The translations under genes and the position numbers were made by a program. Positions 26,053 to 36,244 of a DNA stretch of 64,000 nt are shown piece by piece. The notes beneath the pieces are model-generated. The model searched no databases and was not told where the DNA came from. It saw only the letters and a program-made list of their open reading frames with translations. Positions within the stretch are counted from its first letter, which is position 1. Every line of letters starts with the position of its first letter. Origin of the DNA: Sphingomonas lacusdianchii (GTDB taxonomy: Bacteria; Pseudomonadota; Alphaproteobacteria; Sphingomonadales; Sphingomonadaceae); NCBI RefSeq assembly GCF_022664395.1, contig NZ_JAKRET010000014.1, forward strand, positions 47,449 through 111,448, given 5' to 3'.

Positions 26053-27231
26053 ATGACCCGCCCGACACCCGAGAAAATCCCCGAACAGTTCGACCTGTTC
26101 CTCCCCTATCTCGCCGACATGCCGCTGCGCGACCAGCGCGAGATGATGGAGCGGCCGTTCTTCAGCCTCGCAAAGAACAAGCGGATCAAGCCGATCGATT
26201 ATCGCAGCCCCGACGGCAAGCTGTGGGTCCATGTCTCGGCCAATGCCGATTATGGCATGGCGACGATCTGGGACGCCGACATCCTGATCTATTGCGCCAG
26301 CGTGCTGGCCGACATGGCGCGGCGGGGCGTCAACGACGTGCCACGCAAGCTGCACCTGATGCCGTACGATTTGCTGCGCGCGATCGGGCGGCCGACGACG
26401 GGGCGCGCGTACGAATTGCTGGGACAGTCGCTCGACCGGTTGGTGGCGACGACGATCAAGACCAATATCCGTGCCGAAAACCGGCGCGAGGCGACGTTCA
26501 GCTGGCTCGATGGCTGGACGCAGCTGGTCGATGAGAAGACCGAACGGTCGCGCGGCATGACGATCGAACTGTCGAACTGGTTCTGGGAAGGGGTGATGAT
26601 GACCGGCGGCGTGCTGTCGATCGACCGCGCCTATTTCGACCTGACGGGGGGCCGCGAGCGCTGGCTGTACCGCGTCGCGCGCAAACATGCCGGGGGCGCC
26701 GGGGAGGTCGGTTTCGCGATATCGATGCCGACGCTGTTCGAGAAATCGGGTGCGGAGGGACAATATCGCCGCTTCAAGTTCGAGATCGCCAAGATTGCCG
26801 AACGCAACGAACTGCCCGGCTATACGCTGACGCTCGAACAGCCCGCCGACAAGCGCGAGCCGCTGTTGCGGATGCGCAAGCGCGCCGGCGAGGCGGCCCG
26901 GACGACGGTCGTGCGCGCGCCCCCTGCCCCCGCCCCTGCTTCAACGCCCGCCCCTTCTCCCGAACGGACCGAGGAACTGGTCGATGCCGCGGCGCTGATC
27001 CGCCGCTCGGTCCGGGGGCTGGCCAGTCGCGCGACCGACGGCGAGATCACGCCGCAGACGCTGTCGCTGCTGCGCGCCGAATGTCCAGGCTGGGATTACC
27101 AGACATTGCACGCCGAATTCCGGGCGTGGATCGACGGCGACGCCACGCGGACGCCGGTCAACTACCAGGCCGCGTTCATCGGCTATGTCCGCCGCTGGGA
27201 TGCGCAGCATCGCCATGAACTGGGGCGCTGA
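26053..27231 (+). CDS. repA: Replication initiator protein A (RPA family)
   Basis: 392-residue initiator of the RPA family found on alphaproteobacterial plasmids. Family features: QFDLFLPYLADMPLRDQRE, FFSLAKNKRIKPIDY, ATIWDADILIYCASVL, a winged-helix region (PYDLLRAIGRPTTGRAYELL) and LSNWFWEGVM. After about 285 a Pro/Ala linker leads to a C-terminal domain (about 310-392) ending RRWDAQHRHELGR. It would bind the iterons that follow the gene. It is third in parA-parB-repA, an order like repABC but with an RPA initiator instead of RepC. Confidence 0.9.
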   Translation: MTRPTPEKIPEQFDLFLPYLADMPLRDQREMMERPFFSLAKNKRIKPIDYRSPDGKLWVHVSANADYGMATIWDADILIYCASVLADMARRGVNDVPRKLHLMPYDLLRAIGRPTTGRAYELLGQSLDRLVATTIKTNIRAENRREATFSWLDGWTQLVDEKTERSRGMTIELSNWFWEGVMMTGGVLSIDRAYFDLTGGRERWLYRVARKHAGGAGEVGFAISMPTLFEKSGAEGQYRRFKFEIAKIAERNELPGYTLTLEQPADKREPLLRMRKRAGEAARTTVVRAPPAPAPASTPAPSPERTEELVDAAALIRRSVRGLASRATDGEITPQTLSLLRAECPGWDYQTLHAEFRAWIDGDATRTPVNYQAAFIGYVRRWDAQHRHELGR

Positions 27232-27381
27232 ACCGACTTGGTCGCGTCTGGGGAAACAAGTTTCCGTTCCCGAAGTGTCGTCCGCCCCGCCGCCGCACGC
27301 ACCGGTTGCGCATGAAGTTGAAGATCGCCCGGGAATTTGAACCTCTCCAACCCCCGGCATTCCATTATTGATTCAATCGAC

Positions 27382-27519
27382 GTCGATGATCGGGGTGAGG
27401 TAGGGGATCATCGACACTCCGGGAACGCCCTTCGACCCTTTCGGAACGCTCCTCCGACACTTCGGGAACGCCGGCATCGATCCTTCGGGAACGAAGCCCC
27501 GATCCTTCGGGAACGCCGT
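27382..27519. other. Putative replication origin: five iterons and a dyad
   Basis: Five direct copies of a (C/T)TTCGGGAACG(C) unit have their GGAACG cores at 27422, 27443, 27465, 27488 and 27510, spaced 21-23 bases, two helical turns, as in iteron origins. Just before them is a perfect 10-bp inverted repeat GTCGATGATC (27382-27391) / GATCATCGAC (27406-27415). A relatively AT-rich stretch with CTCTATAAACC follows at about 27575-27610. The array sits in the 391-base gap right after repA, its expected initiator. No consensus DnaA box was found. Confidence 0.82.
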
Positions 27520-27622
27520 GTCGCCCGCGAATCGCGGTTGTGGGCCGGTTTGCGGCGATTGGCGCACCCCTTAACCTGCTAACCTCTCTATAAACCGTCT
27601 AACCGGTTCGGATGGTTGAATT

Positions 27623-28087
27623 TCAGTTTTTGAGAGAGGAAGGCCGCAACCGGGCAAGACGTTTGCGGGTGAGGGGAGGGTGCTCGTACAGGTCGCGCAA
27701 CGCCCGGTAGCGGAAGCGATTCCACCAGCGTTGCCAGCGATGCTCGGCCGCGTCGTGCAGCATGTGGCACCGCTGGCACAGCGCCGCGAGGTTCGCGGGC
27801 GCGTTATTACCCGGATCGTGATCGAGATGCGCGCAGGCCAGCACGACCCGCGTCATCCGCACCTTCGCCAGCGGAACCCGCAGCGCCGCGATCCGGCGAC
27901 CCTCGGCCGATCGCCAGCATCGCCGCTTGCCATCCCACCAACGCCCGTCGCCCAGATGCGGCACGCGTTGCAGATGCGGCCGACCGCAGCGCTCGCAACA
28001 ACCACCCGCGCGGTCGAACCGGATCGCCGCGGACAATTGCGTCCAGTCGATCGGATAGAGCCAGCGGTTTTCGGCACGGATCGGCAT
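27623..28087 (-). CDS. HNH endonuclease family protein
   Basis: 154-residue basic protein with an HNH zinc-finger nuclease core: first knuckle CCERCGRPH (about 30-38), then LACAHLDHDPGNNAPANLAALCQRCHMLHD (about 84-113, given here only to show the H...N...CxxC pattern across those positions). The C-terminal end is Arg-rich. Such proteins act in phage, restriction or repair contexts; nothing here says which. It lies directly beside the replication origin, facing it. Confidence 0.75.
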   Translation of the reverse strand: MPIRAENRWLYPIDWTQLSAAIRFDRAGGCCERCGRPHLQRVPHLGDGRWWDGKRRCWRSAEGRRIAALRVPLAKVRMTRVVLACAHLDHDPGNNAPANLAALCQRCHMLHDAAEHRWQRWWNRFRYRALRDLYEHPPLTRKRLARLRPSSLKN

Positions 28088-28149
28088 GACGATTCTATGA
28101 GTCGACCGAACCGGAAAGGGAAGCGAAAAGCATGGCGGGCGACCGCATC

Positions 28150-29373
<1,224 letters not shown>

Positions 29374-29511
29374 GGTCAGCAATGTAGGCGCGCTTTCGCC
29401 ATGGTCCATGGCGTTGGTCGTTAACCTTTTTGTTCGAGCAACGGCCAAGGCTAGTCCTGTAGTACCGGTCGCGATTCGTCGCAGTTGCCGACCGGGTCAC
29501 AGTATCCGGGG

Positions 29512-29585
29512 AAGGTCCGGCGGTATCGTTCAGTGGATACCCCGACCTTCCGCTTTCCGGGACAATATTCATATAGTTAATATTG
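29512..29585. promoter_or_regulatory. Dyads in the leader of the Pel-like operon
   Basis: The 409-base gap between thrC and the deacetylase gene holds no gene I can support. It contains an imperfect hairpin AAGGTC...GGTATC-N8-GATACC...GACCTT (29512-29549). Just after is an AT-rich perfect dyad CAATATT-N9-AATATTG (29563-29585), which stands out from the GC-rich surroundings. A regulator operator or promoter region for the operon starting at 29783 is likely; the regulator is unknown. Confidence 0.4.
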
Positions 29586-29782
29586 CAGGCTTTATTGGTG
29601 AATCCGGTATCCTTGTCCCGGTATCGGACAGTCCGTTTCGCCTTGATACGAATTAAGGATGATTGCCAACAGTCACCGTGTTCTGCCGACTTGCAGGAGC
29701 TGTAACGAAGTGCGAAGCGCGCAGCGACCGAACCACCGGGGACGAGGGCGTGGCATCGGTGGCGATACAGGGATGGAACAAG

Positions 29783-32700
29783 ATGGCGAACGCGACCCCA
29801 ATCATGGTGGATGGCAATCTGGGCGACTGGACGGTGCGGGACCGGATCGATCGCGGGCTGGACGACGGCTATGCCATCTATGCCAAAAGCGACGGGGACG
29901 CCTTCGCCTTTGCGCTCAAGGTCCCGGGCACGGTCGGCACCAACACCACCGTGTGGCTGAACACCGATCGCAATGCCCAGACCGGCTACCAGATTTTCGG
30001 CTTTGCCGGCGGCGCCGAATATAGCGTCAATTTCGATGCCGACGGCACGGTGTCGCTGTACAGCGGCGCACCGGGTTCCAGCCCCGCGATCGCGACGCTT
30101 GTGGCGGCATGGTCGGACGACCGCTCGACCGTCGAATTCCGCGTCGACAAGGCGGCGATCGGCAACCCGCAGGCGATCGACACGCTGTACGACGTCAACG
30201 ACCAGGTGTTCCTGCCCGGCAGCTATTCGGACACGCCCTTCACCGTCTACAACGACAGCGGCATCACCCCCGACCCGGCGACGCGCATCGCGATCGTGTG
30301 GTCGGAAAGCACCGCCAACGCCTATTTCAGCAAGACCGCCTATTCGCAGCTGTTCATGTCGGCGCAGGCGCAGGCGATGCAGGCCGGCGTCCCGTTCGAC
30401 ATCCTGACCGAGGACGATCTGGCCAATCTCGCCACCGTCGCCAAATATGACACGATCGTCTTCCCCTCGTTCCGCAACGTCGATGCGGCCAAGGTCGATG
30501 CGATCACCAAGACGCTGGTGCAGGCGACCAAGGAATTCGGCATCGGGCTGGTCGCGGCCGGCGAGTTCATGACCAACGACGCGGCGGGCAATGCGCTGCC
30601 CGGCGACAGCTATTCGCGCATGAAGCTGCTGTTCGATGCGACGCGCGTGACCGGTGGCTGGCCGGCCGACGTGACGGTCAAGGCGACCGATGCGGCGGGG
30701 CTGGTGTTCGACGGTTATGCCGACGGACAGGTCGTCCACGATTACAAGGGCGTTGGCTGGAACGCCTTCACCAGTGTCAGCGGCACCGGACAGACGATCG
30801 CGACCTCGACCGTCAACGGCGAGACCTATGCCGCGGCGATCGCGACCCAGACCGGCGGGCGCACCGTCATCTTCTCGTCCGAAGCGGTGATGGCCGACGA
30901 AAACCTGCTGCAAAAGGCGATCGACTATTCGGTGCATGGCGGGGGGCTGTCCGTCGGGCTGCAGATGACCCGCAACACCGGGCTGTTCGCGTCGCGCACC
31001 GACATGGACCAGAGCCAGGAACGCGACGAGGTCAAGATCGAGGAGGGCGCGCCCGGCATCTATGACAAGATGTTGCCGATCCTCGCCGAATGGAAAGCCA
31101 AGTATAATTTCGTCGGCAGCTATTACGTCAACATCGGCAACGATCCGGCCAATGGCCAGGCGACGGACTGGGCGGTGTCGCTGCCCTATTACAAGCAGCT
31201 GATCGACATGGGCAACGAGATCGGCACCCACAGCTATACCCATCCGCACGACACCAACATCCTGACCGACGAACAGATCAAGTTCGAATTCGGCCAGAGC
31301 CGCGTCGAGCTGGAACAGCAGCTGAGCAACTATCTCGGCCGCACCGTCACCATCGCCGGCGCAGCGGTGCCCGGCGCGCCCGAACAGATCGCCACGTCGC
31401 AAGAAATCCTGAAATACGTGCAATATCTCTCGGGCGGCTATTCGGGCGTCGGCGCGGGCTATCCCAACGCCATCGGCTATATGAACCCGGCCAATGCCGG
31501 GACGGACCAGGTCTATATCGCGCCGAACACCTCGTTCGACTTCTCGCTGATCGAATTTCAGAAGAAAACCGTCGCCGAAGCCGAGGCGGTATGGGCGAAG
31601 GAGCTCGCGAACCTGACCGGCAATGCCGATGCGCCGATCGTCGTATGGCCGTGGCACGATTACGGCCCCACCGAATGGGCGCTCGACGACAACGGGGTTC
31701 CGAATAACGCCAGCTCCTATGTCCGGTCGATGTTCGACGATTTCATCGCCGCCGCGGCGGACAAGGGGCTGGAATTCGTCACCCTCGCCGATCTCGCGGC
31801 CCGGGTGCGCGCGTTCGACAAGGCGCAGATCGTCAGCAGCGTCGTCGGCAACACCATCACCGCGACCGTCGCGTCGTCGATGGGCACCGGGCTGTTCGCG
31901 CTCGACGTCGACGGGCAGAAGACGGGGCAGGTGATCCAGAGCGTCAAGGGCTGGTACGCCTATGGCGACGACAAGGTGTTCCTGCCGACCACCGGCGGCA
32001 GCTTCGAGATCGTCATGGGCGACAAGGCCGACGACGTCACCCACATCACCGCGCTGCCGATGCGCGCGTCGCTCGAATCGCTGTCGGGCGACGGCCGCGA
32101 CCTGTCGTTCACCGTGGCCGGCGAGGGCAAGGTCGTCATCGACCTGAAGGCGCCGGGCACCAACTGGCTGACGGTCGAGGGGGCCACGCTGGACTCGCTG
32201 GTCGGCGAGATCGCGACGCTCGATGTCGGTGCGATCGGTACCCATGCGGTGAAGGTGACGCAGGTCGTCAATGCCGGCCCGACCATCACCTCGGCGGGCG
32301 GCGGCGACTGGGGATCGATGTCGATGCGCGAGAATGCCACGCTGGTCGGCACCGTCACCGCCACCGATCCCAATATCGCCCAGGGCGATCAAATCCGCTA
32401 TTCGATCGGCGCGGGCGGCGAGGGATCGCTGTTCACCATCGATGCGAACACCGGCGTGCTCAGCTTCATCGCCGCGCCCGATTTCGAAACGGCGCGCGAT
32501 TCGAACCACGACAACATCTATGACGTGACCGTCGTCGCCACCGATGCGCGCGGCGTGAGCGACAGCCAGTTGATGTGGGTCTATGTCAACAACGTGACCG
32601 AACAGACCGGCGGCCCGACCGTCACCTCGTTCGGCGGTCAGGATGCGGCATGGGCTCCCACCGTCGCGGAGAACACGTCGTTCGTCGCCAACATCACCGC

Positions 32701-33928
32701 GACCGATCCCGACCTGCGCGACGGCGACACCGTCCGCTTCTCGATCGACCCGGTCCGTGAAGGCCGCTTCTTCCAGATCGATCCGGTGACCGGGGTGCTG
32801 AGCTTCATCAAGGCGCCCGATTTCGAGAACCCGCAGGATAGCGACCGCAACAACATCTATGACGTGCAGGTCGTCGCGACCGATTCGTTCGGGGTGGTCG
32901 ACCGGCAGATGCTGTACGTGACGGTCGGCAATGTGAAGGAACAGACCGGCGGTCCGACCATCACCTCGTCGGGCGGGGGCGATCGCGGCACGATGTCGAT
33001 CCTCGAAAACAGCACGAGCGTCGGCACCGTCACCGCGACCGATCCCGACACCCGCGACGGCGATTTCGTCCGCTATTCGATCGCGCAGGGCGGCGAAGGC
33101 GCGCTGTTCACCATCGATCCGGTCACCGGCGCGCTGAGCTTCAAGACCGCGCCCGATTTCGAGAATGCGCAGGATTCGAACCGCGACAATATCTACGACG
33201 TGACCGTCGTCGCGACCGACGCCTATGGCGTCACCGACAGCCAGCTGCTGTCGGTCTATGTGAAGGACGTCGCCGGGCTGAACCAGACCGGCACCTCGCG
33301 CGACGATGTGATGAACGGCACCGGCGAAGGCGATACGCTTGACGGCGGCCGGGGCGACGACGTGCTGAACGGGTTCGGCGGCAACGACCGGCTGATCGGG
33401 AATGACGGCGACGACACGCTGAACGGCGGCGACGGCAACGACACGCTGGACGGCGGCGATGGCAAGGACGTGCTGATCGGCGGCAACGGCAACGACATGC
33501 TGATCGGCGGCAACGGCAAGGACGTGCTGAACGGTGGCGACGGCGACGACATCCTGATCGGCGGCGACGATCGCGACGAGATGACCGGCGGGGCAGGGCG
33601 CGACGTGTTCCGCTTCGAACGGACCGGCGACACCCTGACGCACAGCAGCCTGCGCGACGTCATCACCGATTTCCGTCCCGGCGAGGACAAGATCGACCTG
33701 TCGGCGATCGACGCCAATGCGTCGCTGTTCGCCTGGGGCGACCAGGCCTTCACCCTGATCGGCGAGAATGCCCGTTTCACCGGGGCGGGCCAGCTGCGCT
33801 ATCGCTACGAAATGTCGGGCGGCCGGGAATATACCGTCGTCGAAGGGACCACCTTCGGTTCCTCCGCCAGCTTCGCGATCGCGCTGACCGGCCACCATGT
33901 CCTGAATTCGGGCGATTTCTTTTTGTAA
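29783..33928 (+). CDS. Secreted RTX-tailed polysaccharide deacetylase with cadherin-like repeats
   Basis: 1381-residue multidomain protein. Residues 1-160: CBM9-like start (DGNLGDW...). About 170-390: Rossmann/ThuA-like domain resembling the middle part of PelA. About 390-680: polysaccharide deacetylase with metal motif THSYTHPH (H483, H487) and the late AGAAVPGAP and VVWPWHDYG segments. About 830-1165: three near-identical cadherin-like repeats (xGGPTxTSxGG...PDFExxxDSNxDNIYDVxVVATD). About 1170-1285: at least nine RTX Ca2+-binding nonapeptides, then an M10-type C-terminus. No signal peptide; type I secretion is inferred. Start ATG 29783 follows AGGGATGG. It is the first gene of the Pel-like operon, 37 bases before pelG, and probably supplies the deacetylase job of PelA outside the cell. 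Confidence 0.85.
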   Translation: MANATPIMVDGNLGDWTVRDRIDRGLDDGYAIYAKSDGDAFAFALKVPGTVGTNTTVWLNTDRNAQTGYQIFGFAGGAEYSVNFDADGTVSLYSGAPGSSPAIATLVAAWSDDRSTVEFRVDKAAIGNPQAIDTLYDVNDQVFLPGSYSDTPFTVYNDSGITPDPATRIAIVWSESTANAYFSKTAYSQLFMSAQAQAMQAGVPFDILTEDDLANLATVAKYDTIVFPSFRNVDAAKVDAITKTLVQATKEFGIGLVAAGEFMTNDAAGNALPGDSYSRMKLLFDATRVTGGWPADVTVKATDAAGLVFDGYADGQVVHDYKGVGWNAFTSVSGTGQTIATSTVNGETYAAAIATQTGGRTVIFSSEAVMADENLLQKAIDYSVHGGGLSVGLQMTRNTGLFASRTDMDQSQERDEVKIEEGAPGIYDKMLPILAEWKAKYNFVGSYYVNIGNDPANGQATDWAVSLPYYKQLIDMGNEIGTHSYTHPHDTNILTDEQIKFEFGQSRVELEQQLSNYLGRTVTIAGAAVPGAPEQIATSQEILKYVQYLSGGYSGVGAGYPNAIGYMNPANAGTDQVYIAPNTSFDFSLIEFQKKTVAEAEAVWAKELANLTGNADAPIVVWPWHDYGPTEWALDDNGVPNNASSYVRSMFDDFIAAAADKGLEFVTLADLAARVRAFDKAQIVSSVVGNTITATVASSMGTGLFALDVDGQKTGQVIQSVKGWYAYGDDKVFLPTTGGSFEIVMGDKADDVTHITALPMRASLESLSGDGRDLSFTVAGEGKVVIDLKAPGTNWLTVEGATLDSLVGEIATLDVGAIGTHAVKVTQVVNAGPTITSAGGGDWGSMSMRENATLVGTVTATDPNIAQGDQIRYSIGAGGEGSLFTIDANTGVLSFIAAPDFETARDSNHDNIYDVTVVATDARGVSDSQLMWVYVNNVTEQTGGPTVTSFGGQDAAWAPTVAENTSFVANITATDPDLRDGDTVRFSIDPVREGRFFQIDPVTGVLSFIKAPDFENPQDSDRNNIYDVQVVATDSFGVVDRQMLYVTVGNVKEQTGGPTITSSGGGDRGTMSILENSTSVGTVTATDPDTRDGDFVRYSIAQGGEGALFTIDPVTGALSFKTAPDFENAQDSNRDNIYDVTVVATDAYGVTDSQLLSVYVKDVAGLNQTGTSRDDVMNGTGEGDTLDGGRGDDVLNGFGGNDRLIGNDGDDTLNGGDGNDTLDGGDGKDVLIGGNGNDMLIGGNGKDVLNGGDGDDILIGGDDRDEMTGGAGRDVFRFERTGDTLTHSSLRDVITDFRPGEDKIDLSAIDANASLFAWGDQAFTLIGENARFTGAGQLRYRYEMSGGREYTVVEGTTFGSSASFAIALTGHHVLNSGDFFL

Positions 33929-33965
33929 GGAATTCAACCGTATCACTGCGTCGGCAGGGGGGCGG

Positions 33966-35363
33966 ATGGCGGGAATCGGATTCAAGCTGGCACAGGTGGC
34001 ACGCGAAGGCGGCGTCGGCGGGATCGTCGGCGCCGCGGCGCATGGCGCGGTCATCAGCGCGGGGCCGTGGCTGCTGACCGCGATCTCGATGGGGCTGCTC
34101 GAACGCTGGGCGGCGGTCCATCTGACGCCAGCGGATTCGATGGTCGTACAGACGGTGCTGATCTATGCGTTCAGCCTGTCGGCGCTGGCCGCCGCGCCGA
34201 TCGGCATCGTCGCCATCCGCATGGTCGCCGACCGCCTCTTCGCCCGCGACGCCGCCGGCATCCCTGGCATCATCTTGCTGGCGCTGGCCGCGGGGGGAGT
34301 GATCGCCCTCGCGATCGGCACGGTCGTCTTCGGCGTGGTGGGCGCGCTGCCCTTCGCGCAGGCGCTGACCGCCACCGTCGCGCTCGCCTGGCTGGCGCAG
34401 ATCTGGATCGCCGCGCCGATGCTGACCGCGCTCGACCGCTATCGGGTGGTGCCGTTCGCCTATCTCGCGGGGATAGCGGCGGCGGCGGGCGCGCTGTGGC
34501 TGTGGCCGCATGGAAACCTGCTCGGCGTGCTGCTGATCATCGGCGGCGGCATCGGCCTGACGCTGGCGGCGATCCTGCTGGTGCTGCGCCGCCATTTCAG
34601 CGGCGACGTGGTGCTGCCGTCGCGCGACGCGATCCATCCGCGCCTTGCCCGCATCATCGCGCTGGCGGGGATTGCCGGGGTCGCCGCGATCTGGATCGAC
34701 AAATGGATATTGTGGGTCGGTCCGGCGAGCAGGGTGGCGGTCGGCGCGCTGCGGCTGAACCCGATCAACGACGAGGGCAGTTTTCTGGGGCTGCTGACGA
34801 TCGTGCCGGGGCTGACGCTGCTGCTGATCGTCACCGAAACCCGGTTCGATCGCGCGTTCGGCAGCATGCTGGCGCGCTGTACCGGTACGTCGACGCTCGA
34901 GCGGATCGAGGAAGCGCGCGGCGAGGTCATTGCCGTGCTGGGCAACAGCCTGCGCCTGCTGGTGCTGGCCCAGTTGCTGATCGCGGCCTTTGCCTGGGTG
35001 CTGGCGGTGCCGCTGTTCGACGCGATCGGCGCCGATGTCCGCGCGATCTTCGCCTTTCGCCAGACTTCGGCCGGGGTGGTGTTCCATCTGGTGGTGATCG
35101 CGGCCACCGTCGTGCTTGCCTATTACGACCTGTTCGGGCGCATCCTGCTGACCTGGGCCAGCTTCGCGCTGGCCAGCGCGCTGGCGACATGGGTCCAGTT
35201 CGATGCCGGTTTCGCGGCCTTTGGCTGGGGCTATATGGCCGGCGCAGTCGTGGGGGCGTTCGTTGGCCTCGCGCTGGTCGCGGAGGCAAGCATAGACATG
35301 ACGTATCTGTTGTTCGTCGGCAACAACCCGGCGGTGGTCGGCCATGGCGGGCGCTGGCTGTGA
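33966..35363 (+). CDS. pelG: PelG, inner-membrane exopolysaccharide transporter
   Basis: 465-residue polytopic membrane protein with about 12 helices, PST/MOP flippase-like. It starts MAGIGFKLAQVAREGGVGGIVGAAAHGAVISAGPW (first 35 residues), the conserved PelG opening with its amphipathic N-terminus. Other family features: GIAGVAAIWIDKWILWVGP and FLGLLTIVPGLTLLLIVTETRF. In Pseudomonas PelG forms a complex with PelD and PelE and with the synthase PelF to make and move Pel polymer. Its stop overlaps the next start (TGATG). Confidence 0.92.
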   Translation: MAGIGFKLAQVAREGGVGGIVGAAAHGAVISAGPWLLTAISMGLLERWAAVHLTPADSMVVQTVLIYAFSLSALAAAPIGIVAIRMVADRLFARDAAGIPGIILLALAAGGVIALAIGTVVFGVVGALPFAQALTATVALAWLAQIWIAAPMLTALDRYRVVPFAYLAGIAAAAGALWLWPHGNLLGVLLIIGGGIGLTLAAILLVLRRHFSGDVVLPSRDAIHPRLARIIALAGIAGVAAIWIDKWILWVGPASRVAVGALRLNPINDEGSFLGLLTIVPGLTLLLIVTETRFDRAFGSMLARCTGTSTLERIEEARGEVIAVLGNSLRLLVLAQLLIAAFAWVLAVPLFDAIGADVRAIFAFRQTSAGVVFHLVVIAATVVLAYYDLFGRILLTWASFALASALATWVQFDAGFAAFGWGYMAGAVVGAFVGLALVAEASIDMTYLLFVGNNPAVVGHGGRWL

Positions 35364-36244
35364 TGGGGTCGGCGATCGGGCGGCGGCACGCCATCATGTT
35401 GGGCGCGGGCGCGGTGGGCATGACCCTCGCGCTGCGGACCGGGTCTTCCGATCGCAGCGGGCAGGGCGACGCGAAGCTGCGCTGGGCGGTCGATTACGGT
35501 GCCGCGACCGATCCGGTGCTGGCGCGGCACTATGAAATGCTGGTGCTCGAACCGCATCACCCGCGTCCGATCGCGCCGCTGCGCGGCGAAGGCGCGACGC
35601 TGCTCGGCTATGTCAGCCTCGGCGAGGTCGAGAAGCGCCGCCCCTATTTCGCCGGACTGGATGCCGCCGGGGCGCTCGGCGCCGCCAATCCCGACTGGCC
35701 CGACGCCCGGCGCGCGGACCTGCGCCATCCGGCATGGACCGCGGCGGTGCTCGACCGGATCGTCCCGCAAATTCTGAACCTTGGCTATGACGGAATCTTC
35801 ATCGATACGATGGATAATGCCGAGGCGATGGAACGGCAGGACCCCTTGGGCGCGAAGGACATGGTGGCGGCGGGCGCACGCCTGATCGCCGCGATCCGTG
35901 CGCGCTTCCCGGCGATCCGCATCATGCTCAACCGCGGTTACGCGCTGCTCGACCGGGTCGCGCCGTCGATCGACTATGTGCTGGGCGAATCGATGGCGTC
36001 GCGCTGGAACTTCGCGACCAAGCGCTACGATCTGCTGTCGGACAGCGACTGGAAATGGCAGGCCGACCGGCTGCGTGCGGCCAAGGCGATCAATCCGGCG
36101 ATGGTCGTCACCACGCTCGATTACTGGGACATGGCCGATACGCGGCAGGTCGCCGCCCTTTATGCCCGCGAACGCGCGGCGGGGTTCGCGCCCTATGTGT
36201 CGACGCTGGCGCTCGACCGGTTGTGGCCGGAGCCGTCGGGATGA
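35363..36244 (+). CDS. PelA-type glycoside hydrolase (endo-galactosaminidase-like), hydrolase domain only
   Basis: 293-residue TIM-barrel hydrolase equivalent to the N-terminal domain of PelA (GH166/GH114-like). Features: RWAVDYGA, LLGYVSLGEVEKR, YDGIFIDTMDNAEAM with the conserved Asp, LNRGYALLDR and YVLGESMASRW with the likely catalytic Glu. The N-terminus (GRRHAIMLGAG plus a hydrophobic stretch) resembles a twin-arginine leader, so periplasmic action is likely. PelA in Pseudomonas fuses this domain to a deacetylase; here the deacetylase is on the separate RTX protein. Overlaps pelG by 1 base and the TPR gene by 4 (ATGA). Confidence 0.85.
   Translation: MGSAIGRRHAIMLGAGAVGMTLALRTGSSDRSGQGDAKLRWAVDYGAATDPVLARHYEMLVLEPHHPRPIAPLRGEGATLLGYVSLGEVEKRRPYFAGLDAAGALGAANPDWPDARRADLRHPAWTAAVLDRIVPQILNLGYDGIFIDTMDNAEAMERQDPLGAKDMVAAGARLIAAIRARFPAIRIMLNRGYALLDRVAPSIDYVLGESMASRWNFATKRYDLLSDSDWKWQADRLRAAKAINPAMVVTTLDYWDMADTRQVAALYARERAAGFAPYVSTLALDRLWPEPSG

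Noticed and set aside
33340..33600. CRISPR-like short tandem repeats
   Set aside because: These are 27-base coding repeats of RTX nonapeptides (GGxGxDxLx), in frame and without spacers.
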